Assembly (NCBI RefSeq): GCF_013283365.1 | Contig: NZ_WBYM01000002.1 | Span: 186,001 to 250,000, forward strand | Length of the DNA stretch: 64,000 nucleotides | Source of the DNA: Marinobacterium sp. xm-d-530 | GTDB taxonomy: Bacteria > Pseudomonadota > Gammaproteobacteria > Pseudomonadales > Balneatricaceae | Direction of reading: 5' to 3' | In this document: piece by piece, positions 55,957 through 64,000 of the stretch | How positions within the stretch are numbered: position 1 is the stretch's first letter | Layout: every line of letters begins with the position of its first letter | Position numbers and translations under genes: made by a program | Notes under the pieces: model-generated | What the model was told of the DNA's origin: nothing | The model's input: only the letters and a program-made list of their open reading frames with translations | The model's database searches: none

Positions 55957-56989
55957 TGCCCGCCTCCTGTTCTAACTTAATCGCACGCTCAATCATACGG
56001 CGCGCCTGAACACCGCCGGCATCAATATCCAATTTAAGCAGGTCACGATCTGGGTAACGATCCAAGTTCTTCTGCTGCGCTTCCAGTACTTCAAGATCTT
56101 CAGTAAAGATACCACCCTGCCCTTCACGAATCTTATCGGTCAGCGCTGTATCTTCAGGCTGGAAGTTTCTCGCCATACCCCAGAAGTAGTGCATGGTTGA
56201 ATCCGTCTCAGGGGTAATAAAATCGACCACCACACTGCTAGCACGTTTCTCAAGCGGTGCATCAATACCACCGTTACCAGCCAGCGCTACGCCTACGTCA
56301 ATCATGATGTGACTCGGTGCATTAAAACGGCAGATCTGCCAACGATCGACGATTGCATTAGGGTCTAACCCCTGAAACTCCATCGCCATCTGCCAGAACG
56401 GAGGGGCTTTAACCTCAGGCATAAAGCGCTCAGTAATGACCTGATCACCCTCCATACGCGTTTTCACCGGTGCTTCATCGATCTCTTTTTGGCCAATGCT
56501 GGTCGAGTGAACGTAGGTCTCGTGAGTAAGATCCATCAGATTATCAATCATCAAACGGTAGTCACACTTGATGTGGAACAGGCCTCCACCATAAGCCCAA
56601 CCTTCATTCTCAGCCCAATGGAACTTAGGCAATTTAGACTCATCCGCTTGGGCTTTATCACCCGGCCACACCCAGATAAACCCGTACTTCTCCATCACTG
56701 GGAACGAGCGCGTGCAAGGGAATCGATCGGTACGCTGTTTAGGCATCGAGATCGTCTGACCATCTGGTCCCATACGCAGGCCATGATAACCACAGACCAA
56801 CTCACCCTCTTCTACATACCCCAACGACATGGCCGCACCACGGTGAGGACAAAAGTCTTCAATACAGGCGATGGCATCATCTTTACCACGGTACATAACC
56901 AAGTTGTGGTTACAGATGGTGCGACCGAGTGGTTTATCGGTCACTTCAGATGACATAGCCGCGACGTACCAGGCGTTTTGAATATGCAT
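55949..56989 (-). CDS. vanA: Vanillate O-demethylase oxygenase subunit (Rieske)
   Basis: A 346-residue Rieske non-heme iron oxygenase with the [2Fe-2S] ligands in CPHRG and CGYHG (about 47-69) and the iron-binding segment NLMDLTHETYVH. The runs CDYRLMIDNLMDLTHETYVH and GQKEIDEAP are shared with Pseudomonas VanA. It demethylates vanillate, a lignin-derived aromatic, to protocatechuate. AAGGAG 9 nt upstream of the ATG. Divergent from the AraC gene. Confidence 0.93.
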   Translation of the reverse strand: MHIQNAWYVAAMSSEVTDKPLGRTICNHNLVMYRGKDDAIACIEDFCPHRGAAMSLGYVEEGELVCGYHGLRMGPDGQTISMPKQRTDRFPCTRSFPVMEKYGFIWVWPGDKAQADESKLPKFHWAENEGWAYGGGLFHIKCDYRLMIDNLMDLTHETYVHSTSIGQKEIDEAPVKTRMEGDQVITERFMPEVKAPPFWQMAMEFQGLDPNAIVDRWQICRFNAPSHIMIDVGVALAGNGGIDAPLEKRASSVVVDFITPETDSTMHYFWGMARNFQPEDTALTDKIREGQGGIFTEDLEVLEAQQKNLDRYPDRDLLKLDIDAGGVQARRMIERAIKLEQEAGNA

Positions 56990-57132
56990 GACGCACTCCT
57001 TTTAATTTTATGAAGTCAGTATCTCAATTGGCTTAAGAACTCCCAACTCAAAAAAACGCCAATTAATTGCACTTTTCGGTCAAATAATAGAAATTAAAGG
57101 TAAATAACATCAATGGATTTACTTTTTTCGTC

Positions 57133-58005
57133 ATGCAAAGATCTACAAAGTCATCTACAACACCCAACTATGCACTCTACGGTGACAGCCAGAGTGACGC
57201 TCAAGCGGGGTTTGTTCATATAGAAACAGTTCAAGAGAGTAGCAGACCCTATCGCGGTGTTATCAAACCGCATAAGCATAGCGATCTATTTCAGGTCTTA
57301 ATCATTGAACAAGGTGAAGCTGAGATTCAACTGGAGGAGGATCAAGTCTCAATTAACGAACCGGTCATTGTTACGTTACCACCAGAGAACAGACACGGTT
57401 TTCACTTTCACAGCGGTATAAGAGGAGTCATTTTAAGCATCGCTCTGCCGATTATTCAGCAAGACATCGATATTGTGACCAGCAGCGCCTCTATTCTTCT
57501 TTTGGGGGATAAAGAGGAAGCGGCAAAACAGATACTGACGATCGCAGAACTTTTAATAGAAGAGCAGCAACAACCTACCGATCAACAGAGCGTTTCACTG
57601 CAACTGATCCACACACTGTTCGCAATGATCAAAAGAGTGGATACCGCGTTAACATTGAGTGAGAAGCTACCCGATGCGTTGAAACAGTTTTCTCAACTGA
57701 TCGAAAGAAATTTAGAGAACCGATTGGATATTGATGATTACGCATCTCAGTGCGGAGTTTCAACGAGTACCCTCAATCGTCTGTGCAAAAAGCACTTTGG
57801 AAAAAGTGCTCTACAAACGATCAATCAGCGTTTAGCCATTGAGATCAAACGACGGTTAGCCTTCACTCAGAGGTCAATCGCCCTGATATCGGATGAGTTA
57901 GGGTTCAGTGATCCGGGGTATTTCACGCGATTCGTTAAACGAGAGCTTGGTGAAACACCCATGGCGTTTCGGAAGCGGCATCAGTTTGGTGGAGAGAGCG
58001 GGTGA
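57133..58005 (+). CDS. AraC-family transcriptional regulator
   Basis: A 290-residue regulator: N-terminal cupin-type domain (HKHSDLFQVLIIEQGEAEIQL, HxxE-like) and C-terminal AraC DNA-binding domain with two helix-turn-helix units (YASQCGVSTSTLNRLCKKHFG, then LISDELGFSDPGYFTRFVKRELG). Divergent from vanAB across 143 bp, so it probably controls vanillate use. Its stop codon TGA is the first three bases of a REP palindrome. Confidence 0.9.
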   Translation: MQRSTKSSTTPNYALYGDSQSDAQAGFVHIETVQESSRPYRGVIKPHKHSDLFQVLIIEQGEAEIQLEEDQVSINEPVIVTLPPENRHGFHFHSGIRGVILSIALPIIQQDIDIVTSSASILLLGDKEEAAKQILTIAELLIEEQQQPTDQQSVSLQLIHTLFAMIKRVDTALTLSEKLPDALKQFSQLIERNLENRLDIDDYASQCGVSTSTLNRLCKKHFGKSALQTINQRLAIEIKRRLAFTQRSIALISDELGFSDPGYFTRFVKRELGETPMAFRKRHQFGGESG

Positions 58006-58074
58006 CAGGCTGAAGGCCAGTCACCGGAGTATAAACCAACTACGAAGCTGCCGTGACTGGCCTTCAGCCTGTCA
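58003..58074. repeat. Inverted REP pair after the AraC gene
   Basis: Facing palindromes at 58003-58023 and 58054-58074, between the convergent AraC and glk genes. The first supplies the AraC stop codon. The segment GTTTTCCAGAG follows, as in other composites. Confidence 0.85.
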
Positions 58075-58102
58075 TCGGCTATACCAGTTGTTTTCCAGAG
58101 CT

Positions 58103-59056
58103 TTAAACCAACGCCGCTGCAGCCCCAATCAAACCCGGCTCTTCAGCCGTCATAACATAGGTCGGAATGGTCGACATGTACTGATCGAAACGCCCTTTAG
58201 CTTCAAAGCGCTGTCTAAACCCACTCTCGATAAAGAAGTCGAGCATCTTAGGAACAATTCCTCCAGTGACGAATACACCACCCTGGGCTCCATATGAGAG
58301 AGCTAAGTTACCGGCAACACTGCCATAGATTTTACAGAACTGCTCCAGCGTCTCTAATGCAAACTGATCTCGCTCTTCAAACGCTAAGCGACTGATCTCG
58401 GCAGGTGAGATTCGCTCAACCGGAGAGCCACGTAATTCCGCTAACGCTTGGTAGATGTTTTGAATCCCCATACCCGACACAAGACGTTCTGCTGAGACAC
58501 GTTCATAACGTTTTAACAACCAACGCAAAATCGCTACCTCCTGTTCTGTGGTCGGTGCAAAATCGACATGCCCGCCCTCAGTCACCAGAGGAATGGATGC
58601 ACCACCCGAGCGAACCAAACCTGACACACCTAAACCCGTGCCTGCACCCAACACAGCAATCGGAAAATCGTCCAGAGGCTCTCCACGACCCACCTGAATC
58701 AGTTGATTACCCGTCAGATTAGCCGCGGCATAAGCCATCGCAGCGTAATCATTAATGACAGATAGCTGTTCAATACCAAAATGGTTCTGCAGATCTCGCT
58801 TTGAAAATACCCAACCGTTGTTGGTCATCGAAATCCTATCGTTGTGAGTAGGACAAGCGATGGCAATACAGCAACGATCGGGAACATCACTTCCAAGATC
58901 ACTAAGGTACTGTTTAATCGCCAGATCAATCGATGCAAAGTCATCGACTGCTAAATTACGAATATTAGTCGGGTTGATAGAACCCGTTTCAACCATGGCA
59001 AAACGCGCGTTGGTGCCACCGATATCGGCAATTAGAGAGAAGTTGTCCACACTCAT
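58103..59056 (-). CDS. glk: Glucokinase
   Basis: A 317-residue glucokinase of the bacterial Glk family (ROK-unrelated). N-terminal ADIGGTNARFAMVE ATP-phosphate loop, VINDYAAMAYA, and VLGAGTGLGVSGLV are the signature blocks. It makes glucose 6-phosphate from glucose and ATP. It starts 2 bp after the hexR stop, so the two are translationally coupled. Confidence 0.95.
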   Translation of the reverse strand: MSVDNFSLIADIGGTNARFAMVETGSINPTNIRNLAVDDFASIDLAIKQYLSDLGSDVPDRCCIAIACPTHNDRISMTNNGWVFSKRDLQNHFGIEQLSVINDYAAMAYAAANLTGNQLIQVGRGEPLDDFPIAVLGAGTGLGVSGLVRSGGASIPLVTEGGHVDFAPTTEQEVAILRWLLKRYERVSAERLVSGMGIQNIYQALAELRGSPVERISPAEISRLAFEERDQFALETLEQFCKIYGSVAGNLALSYGAQGGVFVTGGIVPKMLDFFIESGFRQRFEAKGRFDQYMSTIPTYVMTAEEPGLIGAAAALV

Positions 59057-59058
59057 AC

Positions 59059-59910
59059 CTATTTTGCTGGGTAACGTGTCTCTTTTAATGAGTCTTTGAT
59101 GTTCTTGAGGTGCTTAAGGAAGTCCGGTCCGCGACGTAACGTGACACCCGTCGCCAGTATATCGATTACGGTCAGGTGCATAATACGAGAGGTCATTGGC
59201 ATGTAGACATCGGTATCTTCTGGTGCATCAACCTCAACAACAATAGAACAGTGCTGTGCCAGTGGTGAATTCGGTGCGGTAATGCCAACCACGGTGGCAC
59301 CACTCGCACGGGCTAGCTCAGCAATATCAACTAACTCACGAGTACGACCGGTGTAACTGATAATGACAATAACATCGCCCGTAGAGGAAGCAGCTGCCGT
59401 CATACGCTGCATTAATACGTCGTCGTAGGCGACGACTGGGATGTTAAAGCGGAAGAACTTGTGCTGCGCATCTTGGGCAACCGGCCAAGAGGCACCTAAG
59501 CCAAAAAACATGATCTGCTTAGCCTGAATCAACTGATCAACCGCTAGATTGATCATCTGCGGATCAACGGTCTTCTTAGCAGTGACCAACGCAGCAATGG
59601 TCGCGTCGATGATCTTGTTGGTGTAACTCTCTGAGTCGTCATCAGGTTCGACACTGCGGCTAACATAAGGAACACCGTGGGCTAACGCCTGAGCTAGATG
59701 CAGTTTAAAATCTGGGAAACCGGCTGTATTGAAACGTTTACAAAAACGATTAACCGTCGGCTCACTCACCTGAGCAGCGCGAGCTAATACGGCAATAGAG
59801 GATCTTGTCGCCGCCTGCGGGTCTGCAAGAATGACTTCAGCGACTTTACGCTCGGATCGGTTCAGCGACTCAAGCTCTGCACTGATCTGCTGCATGATGT
59901 TAGATGGCAT
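59059..59910 (-). CDS. hexR: RpiR-family regulator HexR
   Basis: A 283-residue RpiR regulator: N-terminal helix-turn-helix ([27 protein letters not shown]), and a SIS sugar-phosphate domain ([22 protein letters not shown]). HexR represses central sugar genes (zwf, edd, gap) until bound by 2-keto-3-deoxy-6-phosphogluconate. Being next to glk and facing gapA supports the identification. GAGG ribosome site. Confidence 0.92.
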   Translation of the reverse strand: MPSNIMQQISAELESLNRSERKVAEVILADPQAATRSSIAVLARAAQVSEPTVNRFCKRFNTAGFPDFKLHLAQALAHGVPYVSRSVEPDDDSESYTNKIIDATIAALVTAKKTVDPQMINLAVDQLIQAKQIMFFGLGASWPVAQDAQHKFFRFNIPVVAYDDVLMQRMTAAASSTGDVIVIISYTGRTRELVDIAELARASGATVVGITAPNSPLAQHCSIVVEVDAPEDTDVYMPMTSRIMHLTVIDILATGVTLRRGPDFLKHLKNIKDSLKETRYPAK

Positions 59911-59976
59911 TAGCTACCTCAACAAATTTCATCAAAATCTAATTAAGTTACTTTAACACACCAAAGGTTAGTAAAA

Positions 59977-60165
59977 AACTTACGAATTAAAAGAAATTAC
60001 GTAAGTTAATAACTTTTATGAGAGCAGCCTTAAATAGCGTAAACCCTATGAAAATTGGCTATATACGCTATAAATAGGGTCATTATTGCAAAAAAGAATA
60101 GGAATTTTATAACCGATACGATTGAACTTTAGACGAAAGTCGGCAAAACTGTACGTAAATTTACA
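59977..60165. promoter_or_regulatory. hexR/gapA intergenic control region
   Basis: The 294-bp region between hexR and gapA holds several signals. An inverted repeat AACTTACG ... CGTAAGTT (59977-59984 with 60000-60007). An interleaved pair: ATAGCGT (60034-60040) with ACGCTAT (60065-60071) and ACCCTAT (60043-60049) with ATAGGGT (60074-60080), in the order A-B-A'-B'. A likely gapA promoter TTGCAA-N16-TATAAC (60086-60113). Just downstream TGTACGTAAATTTACA (60150-60165), close to a HexR box (TGTA-N7-TACA) but with an 8-bp spacer. Confidence 0.55.
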
Positions 60166-60171
60166 ACATAA

Positions 60172-61209
<1,038 letters not shown>

Positions 61210-61279
61210 AACTGAACAACCATTTCATACAAACGCCATCTAATCGTGGTATAAGATCTCTACAACTATCTACAACTGA

Positions 61280-61299
61280 GGGCTAACACCGGTTAGCCC
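61280..61299 (+). other. Stem-loop between gapA and pykA
   Basis: GGGCTAAC-ACCG-GTTAGCCC, a perfect 8-bp stem, about 70 bp after gapA and 40 bp before pykA, without a T-run. Just upstream CTACAACTATCTACAACTG contains a direct repeat of CTACAACT. It may stabilise or separate the two messages. Confidence 0.55.
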
Positions 61300-61337
61300 T
61301 GCTTACCCACCGAAAGCAGATTGCTTAAGGATTTAAG

Positions 61338-62786
61338 ATGCAACGCAGAACCAAAATTGTCGCTACCCTTGGCCCAGCAACCGATTCACCAGAGGTACTT
61401 GAACGCCTCGTTCAAGCGGGTGTGAACGTTGTCCGATTAAACTTCTCGCACGGCGAGGCGGATGATCACAAGAAGCGCGCAGCAATGGTTCGCGAAGCAG
61501 CCGCTAAAGCGGGTCGATTCGTTGCGATCCTGGGTGACTTACAAGGCCCTAAGATTCGTATTGCTCGATTCAAAGACACTAAGATCCATCTCAAAGTGGG
61601 TGATCGTTTTGCTCTGGACTCAAGCATGGACAAAACGGCCGGCACACAAGAGGCTGTTGGTATCGACTACGAGCAACTGGTAGAAGATTGTAAACCAGGT
61701 GATGTGCTACTGCTTGATGACGGTCGTGTACAGATGCGCGTTGTTGAGAAGAAGCTAAACCGCTTAGAGTGTGAAGTGACCGTGGGTGGCCCACTCTCAA
61801 ACAATAAGGGCATCAACCTACAGGGCGGTGGCCTTTCAGCGGCCGCTCTGACTGAAAAAGATAAGGCAGACATCATTACCGCAGCAGAGATCGATGTGGA
61901 CTACCTAGCGGTCTCCTTCCCTCGCTCAGGTGCTGACATCACAGAAGCGCGCGAACTGATGAATGCGGCCGGTGGTGACGCAGGTATTGTTGCCAAGATC
62001 GAGCGGGCAGAGACGGTTAGCTGTGTCGAAAATATCGATGAGATCATTCTGGCATCCGACAGCGTCATGGTGGCTCGTGGCGACCTGGGCGTAGAGATCG
62101 GCGATGCAGAACTGATCGGTATTCAGAAATTGATCATCGATCGTGCACGCACACTGGATCGCACCGTAATCACAGCAACGCAGATGATGGAGTCGATGAT
62201 CTCCAGCCCAATGCCGACACGTGCAGAGGTTTTTGACGTAGCCAACGCTGTTCTAGATGGAACCGATGCTGTAATGCTTTCAGCAGAAACCGCCGCTGGT
62301 GAATTCCCAATAGAGACCGTCGAGGCGATGTCTCGCGTCATTATTGGCGCTGAGAAGAATCGTCAATCTCAAGTTTCTAAACACCGTATGAACGAGCGGT
62401 TCCACAAAATCGATGAATCGATCGCCTTGGCGGCTATGTATACGGCTAACCACTTAGAGGGTGTCACTGCGATTATTTCTATGACTGAATCAGGGGCTAC
62501 ACCCCTTCTGATGTCACGCATTCGCTCTGGCCTACCGATCTTCGCCTTCTCAAAGAATCCAAAGACACAGACCCGCGTGGCACTCTACCGTGGCGTTAAA
62601 ACCGTTCCATTTGATTCAGAAGCGGTTCCCAACGAAGAGATCAACCAACGTGCTGTTGAAGAGCTACAGCGTCGTAAGGTAGTAAAAGAGGGTGATATCG
62701 TCTTGATTACTAAGGGCGACTACGTCAACGCTCAGGGTGGTACCAACACCATGAAGATCGTTCGTGTCGGACCGAATATTAAGTAA
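61338..62786 (+). CDS. pykA: Pyruvate kinase, PykA type
   Basis: A 482-residue pyruvate kinase. [48 protein letters not shown] and [11 protein letters not shown] are present. Residues and length match the AMP-type PykA of E. coli rather than PykF. It converts PEP and ADP to pyruvate. It follows gapA by 128 bp, with a possible own promoter. Confidence 0.95.
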   Translation: MQRRTKIVATLGPATDSPEVLERLVQAGVNVVRLNFSHGEADDHKKRAAMVREAAAKAGRFVAILGDLQGPKIRIARFKDTKIHLKVGDRFALDSSMDKTAGTQEAVGIDYEQLVEDCKPGDVLLLDDGRVQMRVVEKKLNRLECEVTVGGPLSNNKGINLQGGGLSAAALTEKDKADIITAAEIDVDYLAVSFPRSGADITEARELMNAAGGDAGIVAKIERAETVSCVENIDEIILASDSVMVARGDLGVEIGDAELIGIQKLIIDRARTLDRTVITATQMMESMISSPMPTRAEVFDVANAVLDGTDAVMLSAETAAGEFPIETVEAMSRVIIGAEKNRQSQVSKHRMNERFHKIDESIALAAMYTANHLEGVTAIISMTESGATPLLMSRIRSGLPIFAFSKNPKTQTRVALYRGVKTVPFDSEAVPNEEINQRAVEELQRRKVVKEGDIVLITKGDYVNAQGGTNTMKIVRVGPNIK

Positions 62787-62801
62787 CCACATCACGTTAG
62801 G

Positions 62802-62821
62802 TGTCTGGCTTCAGCCTGACA
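62802..62821. repeat. REP-like palindrome after pykA
   Basis: TGTCTGGCTTCAGCCTGACA, single copy of the REP family. It starts 15 bp after the pykA stop. Confidence 0.8.
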
Positions 62822-62837
62822 CCCTTATTTATTGAAT

Positions 62838-62867
62838 GGGTCAGACCAACAGTCTGGCCCATTTTTG
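62838..62867 (+). terminator. Rho-independent terminator after pykA
   Basis: GGGTCAGAC and GTCTGGCCC (62838-62846 with 62852-62860, one G-U pair) with a 5-nt loop, followed by ATTTTTG. Confidence 0.8.
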
Positions 62868-62914
62868 TTGGAGCCTTATCGAAGATGAGGCGATAGCCTT
62901 CTCGCTTCACCCAG

Positions 62915-62956
62915 GGCTAGCTCCTACACCGCTAAGTAGTTATGTAGGAGCTAGCC
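62915..62956. repeat. 14-bp perfect inverted repeat
   Basis: GGCTAGCTCCTACA (62915-62928) and TGTAGGAGCTAGCC (62943-62956) with a 14-nt loop. It belongs to a palindromic intergenic unit not seen elsewhere in the window. It lies in the 420-bp gap between pykA and the ABC gene, together with the terminator and the solo inverted-repeat end; 63015-63206 is AT-rich and probably carries the promoter of the ABC gene. Confidence 0.75.
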
Positions 62957-62989
62957 TAAGGCTAAGCGAACTGAAAAAAATAAGCCGAT

Positions 62990-63014
62990 TCGCGGCCTTT
63001 TCAAGACCGCTCCA
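62990..63014. repeat. Solo copy of the 26-bp inverted-repeat end
   Basis: TCGCGGCCTTTTCAAGACCG then CTCCA: the same unit that bounds the composites at 7090-7338 and 20977-21158, here alone. Confidence 0.8.
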
Positions 63015-63206
63015 ACGCTTTCCTACGCCACACTCTTAACGCACTGCAAAAAATTTAAGAACCCGTTAAGAGGCATTTTTGACTTGTTTCTTAATCGTTC
63101 CCTGACTAAATTACGTAGCTACTAAATCGATTAAGTAAAACGTCTGTTTTGCATAATCTTATAACTGCAGGAAGCAGTATTAATAATAAGCAACTGGAGG
63201 TTTTTG

Positions 63207-64000
63207 GTGGCATCGGTCAATCTGAGCAACCTAAACAAAATTTACGGCGAAAAAAGCAAAACGCCGGTCCACATTCTTCATGATGTTAATCTCGACATCA
63301 CCGACGGTGAGTTTGTGGTATTCGTTGGGCCTTCAGGCTGTGGTAAATCAACCCTACTTCGTTGTATTGCAGGACTTGAAGAGATCTCTTCAGGCGACCT
63401 GAATATCGCTGGTGAGCGCGTCAACGATCACACACCTAAAGAGCGTGGCATCGGCATGGTCTTTCAGTCATATGCGCTCTATCCGCACATGTCCGTCTAC
63501 CACAACATGGCGTTTGGTCTTGAACTCTCTGGCATGCCTAAGGATGAGATCCGCAGCCGCGTAACTGAAGTGGCTAAGACTCTGCAACTGGATCATCTAC
63601 TGGATCGTAAGCCTAAAGCTCTATCAGGTGGCCAGCGCCAACGTGTTGCTATAGGTCGCGCCATAGTTCGTGAGCCTAAAGTCTTCCTTTTCGACGAGCC
63701 TCTTTCTAATTTAGATGCGGCACTACGTGTTCAGATGCGTATCGAAATTGCTCGTCTTCACGGTACGCTAAAGAACACTATGATCTACGTGACTCACGAT
63801 CAGATCGAAGCGATGACGCTTGCAGACAAAATCGTCGTTCTAAGCGCAGGCCGCATTGAGCAGGTGGGTGCGCCACTGGAACTGTACCACCGCCCTGCTA
63901 ACCGTTTTGTCGCTGGTTTCATTGGCTCACCGAAGATGAACTTCCTAGAAGTGAGTGTCGATGCAGTCGAGAAAAATCAGATCACGATCTCTCTTGATGG
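63207..64000 (+). CDS. Sugar ABC transporter ATP-binding protein (UgpC/MalK type), partial
   Basis: The first 264 residues of an ATPase cut by the right edge. Walker [11 protein letters not shown]-loop [12 protein letters not shown], signature [14 protein letters not shown], Walker [14 protein letters not shown] and H-loop YVTHDQ, then the start of the MalK-type regulatory domain ([10 protein letters not shown]). It energises import of sugars or glycerol 3-phosphate; the solute cannot be told. GTG start with TGGAGG 6 nt upstream. The gene order beside glk, gapA and pykA fits sugar uptake. Confidence 0.92.
   Translation, partial: MASVNLSNLNKIYGEKSKTPVHILHDVNLDITDGEFVVFVGPSGCGKSTLLRCIAGLEEISSGDLNIAGERVNDHTPKERGIGMVFQSYALYPHMSVYHNMAFGLELSGMPKDEIRSRVTEVAKTLQLDHLLDRKPKALSGGQRQRVAIGRAIVREPKVFLFDEPLSNLDAALRVQMRIEIARLHGTLKNTMIYVTHDQIEAMTLADKIVVLSAGRIEQVGAPLELYHRPANRFVAGFIGSPKMNFLEVSVDAVEKNQITISLD

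Overview
The window looks like chromosomal DNA from a free-living, probably marine gammaproteobacterium. Several gene orders resemble Pseudomonas and Oceanospirillales: DUF2066-perM-hda diverging from purM-purN-DUF3108, mfd followed by csiV, and hexR-glk facing gapA. GC content looks moderate, near 50 percent. No rRNA, tRNA, CRISPR array, prophage or transposase gene was seen. The species assignment is inference only.

The metabolic centrepiece (7364-20662) is an almost complete Calvin-Benson-Bassham block. A divergent LysR gene (cbbR) faces a first operon, cbbL-cbbS-cbbQ-cbbO plus a 102-residue unknown protein, which ends in a clear terminator. A second operon follows, cbbY-cbbF-cbbP-cbbT-cbbZ-cbbA. 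RuBisCO is form IA without carboxysome genes and with the CbbQ/CbbO activase pair. A 15-bp motif, TAAG-N5-ACTTAA, occurs twice between cbbR and cbbL and once before cbbY, and is the best CbbR operator candidate. The block is bracketed by MITE-like composite repeats.

Left of the block: the edge of a DUF2235 hydrolase, selO, small DUF3301 and DCC proteins, rhlE, an MFS exporter, grxB and a thioesterase. Right of it: class II DAHP synthase, an AEC transporter, mfd-csiV, an MscS channel, a cell-wall run (nagZ, L,D-transpeptidase, sohB), an SCP2 protein, nudC, nhaB and pheA. After pheA there is a strong candidate for an unannotated small RNA, followed by a tail-to-tail pair of structured repeats. 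Next come a GcvA-like regulator, tcdA, an RluA-type synthase, hda, perM, DUF2066 and the pur genes.

From 45.1 kb a persulfide dioxygenase/DUF442/SulP operon with a textbook promoter and operator points to sulfide or persulfide oxidation. A four-gene membrane-lipid glycosylation cluster follows (LPG-synthase-like, GT2, GT39, PAP2), then a photolyase/cryptochrome and a vanillate demethylase operon (vanAB plus a metallopeptidase-like gene) with a divergent AraC regulator. The right end holds central sugar metabolism (hexR-glk, gapA, pykA) and the start of a sugar ABC-transporter ATPase. Together the genes suggest a mixotroph able to fix CO2, oxidise reduced sulfur, and use sugars and lignin-type aromatics.

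The intergenic DNA is unusual. It carries at least 15 copies of a 20-bp REP-like palindrome, 6 copies of a 26-bp inverted-repeat end, and four copies in three places of a ~240-bp element. Two diverged versions of that element keep the same stems with different sequences, which is the signature of a conserved RNA or DNA structure.
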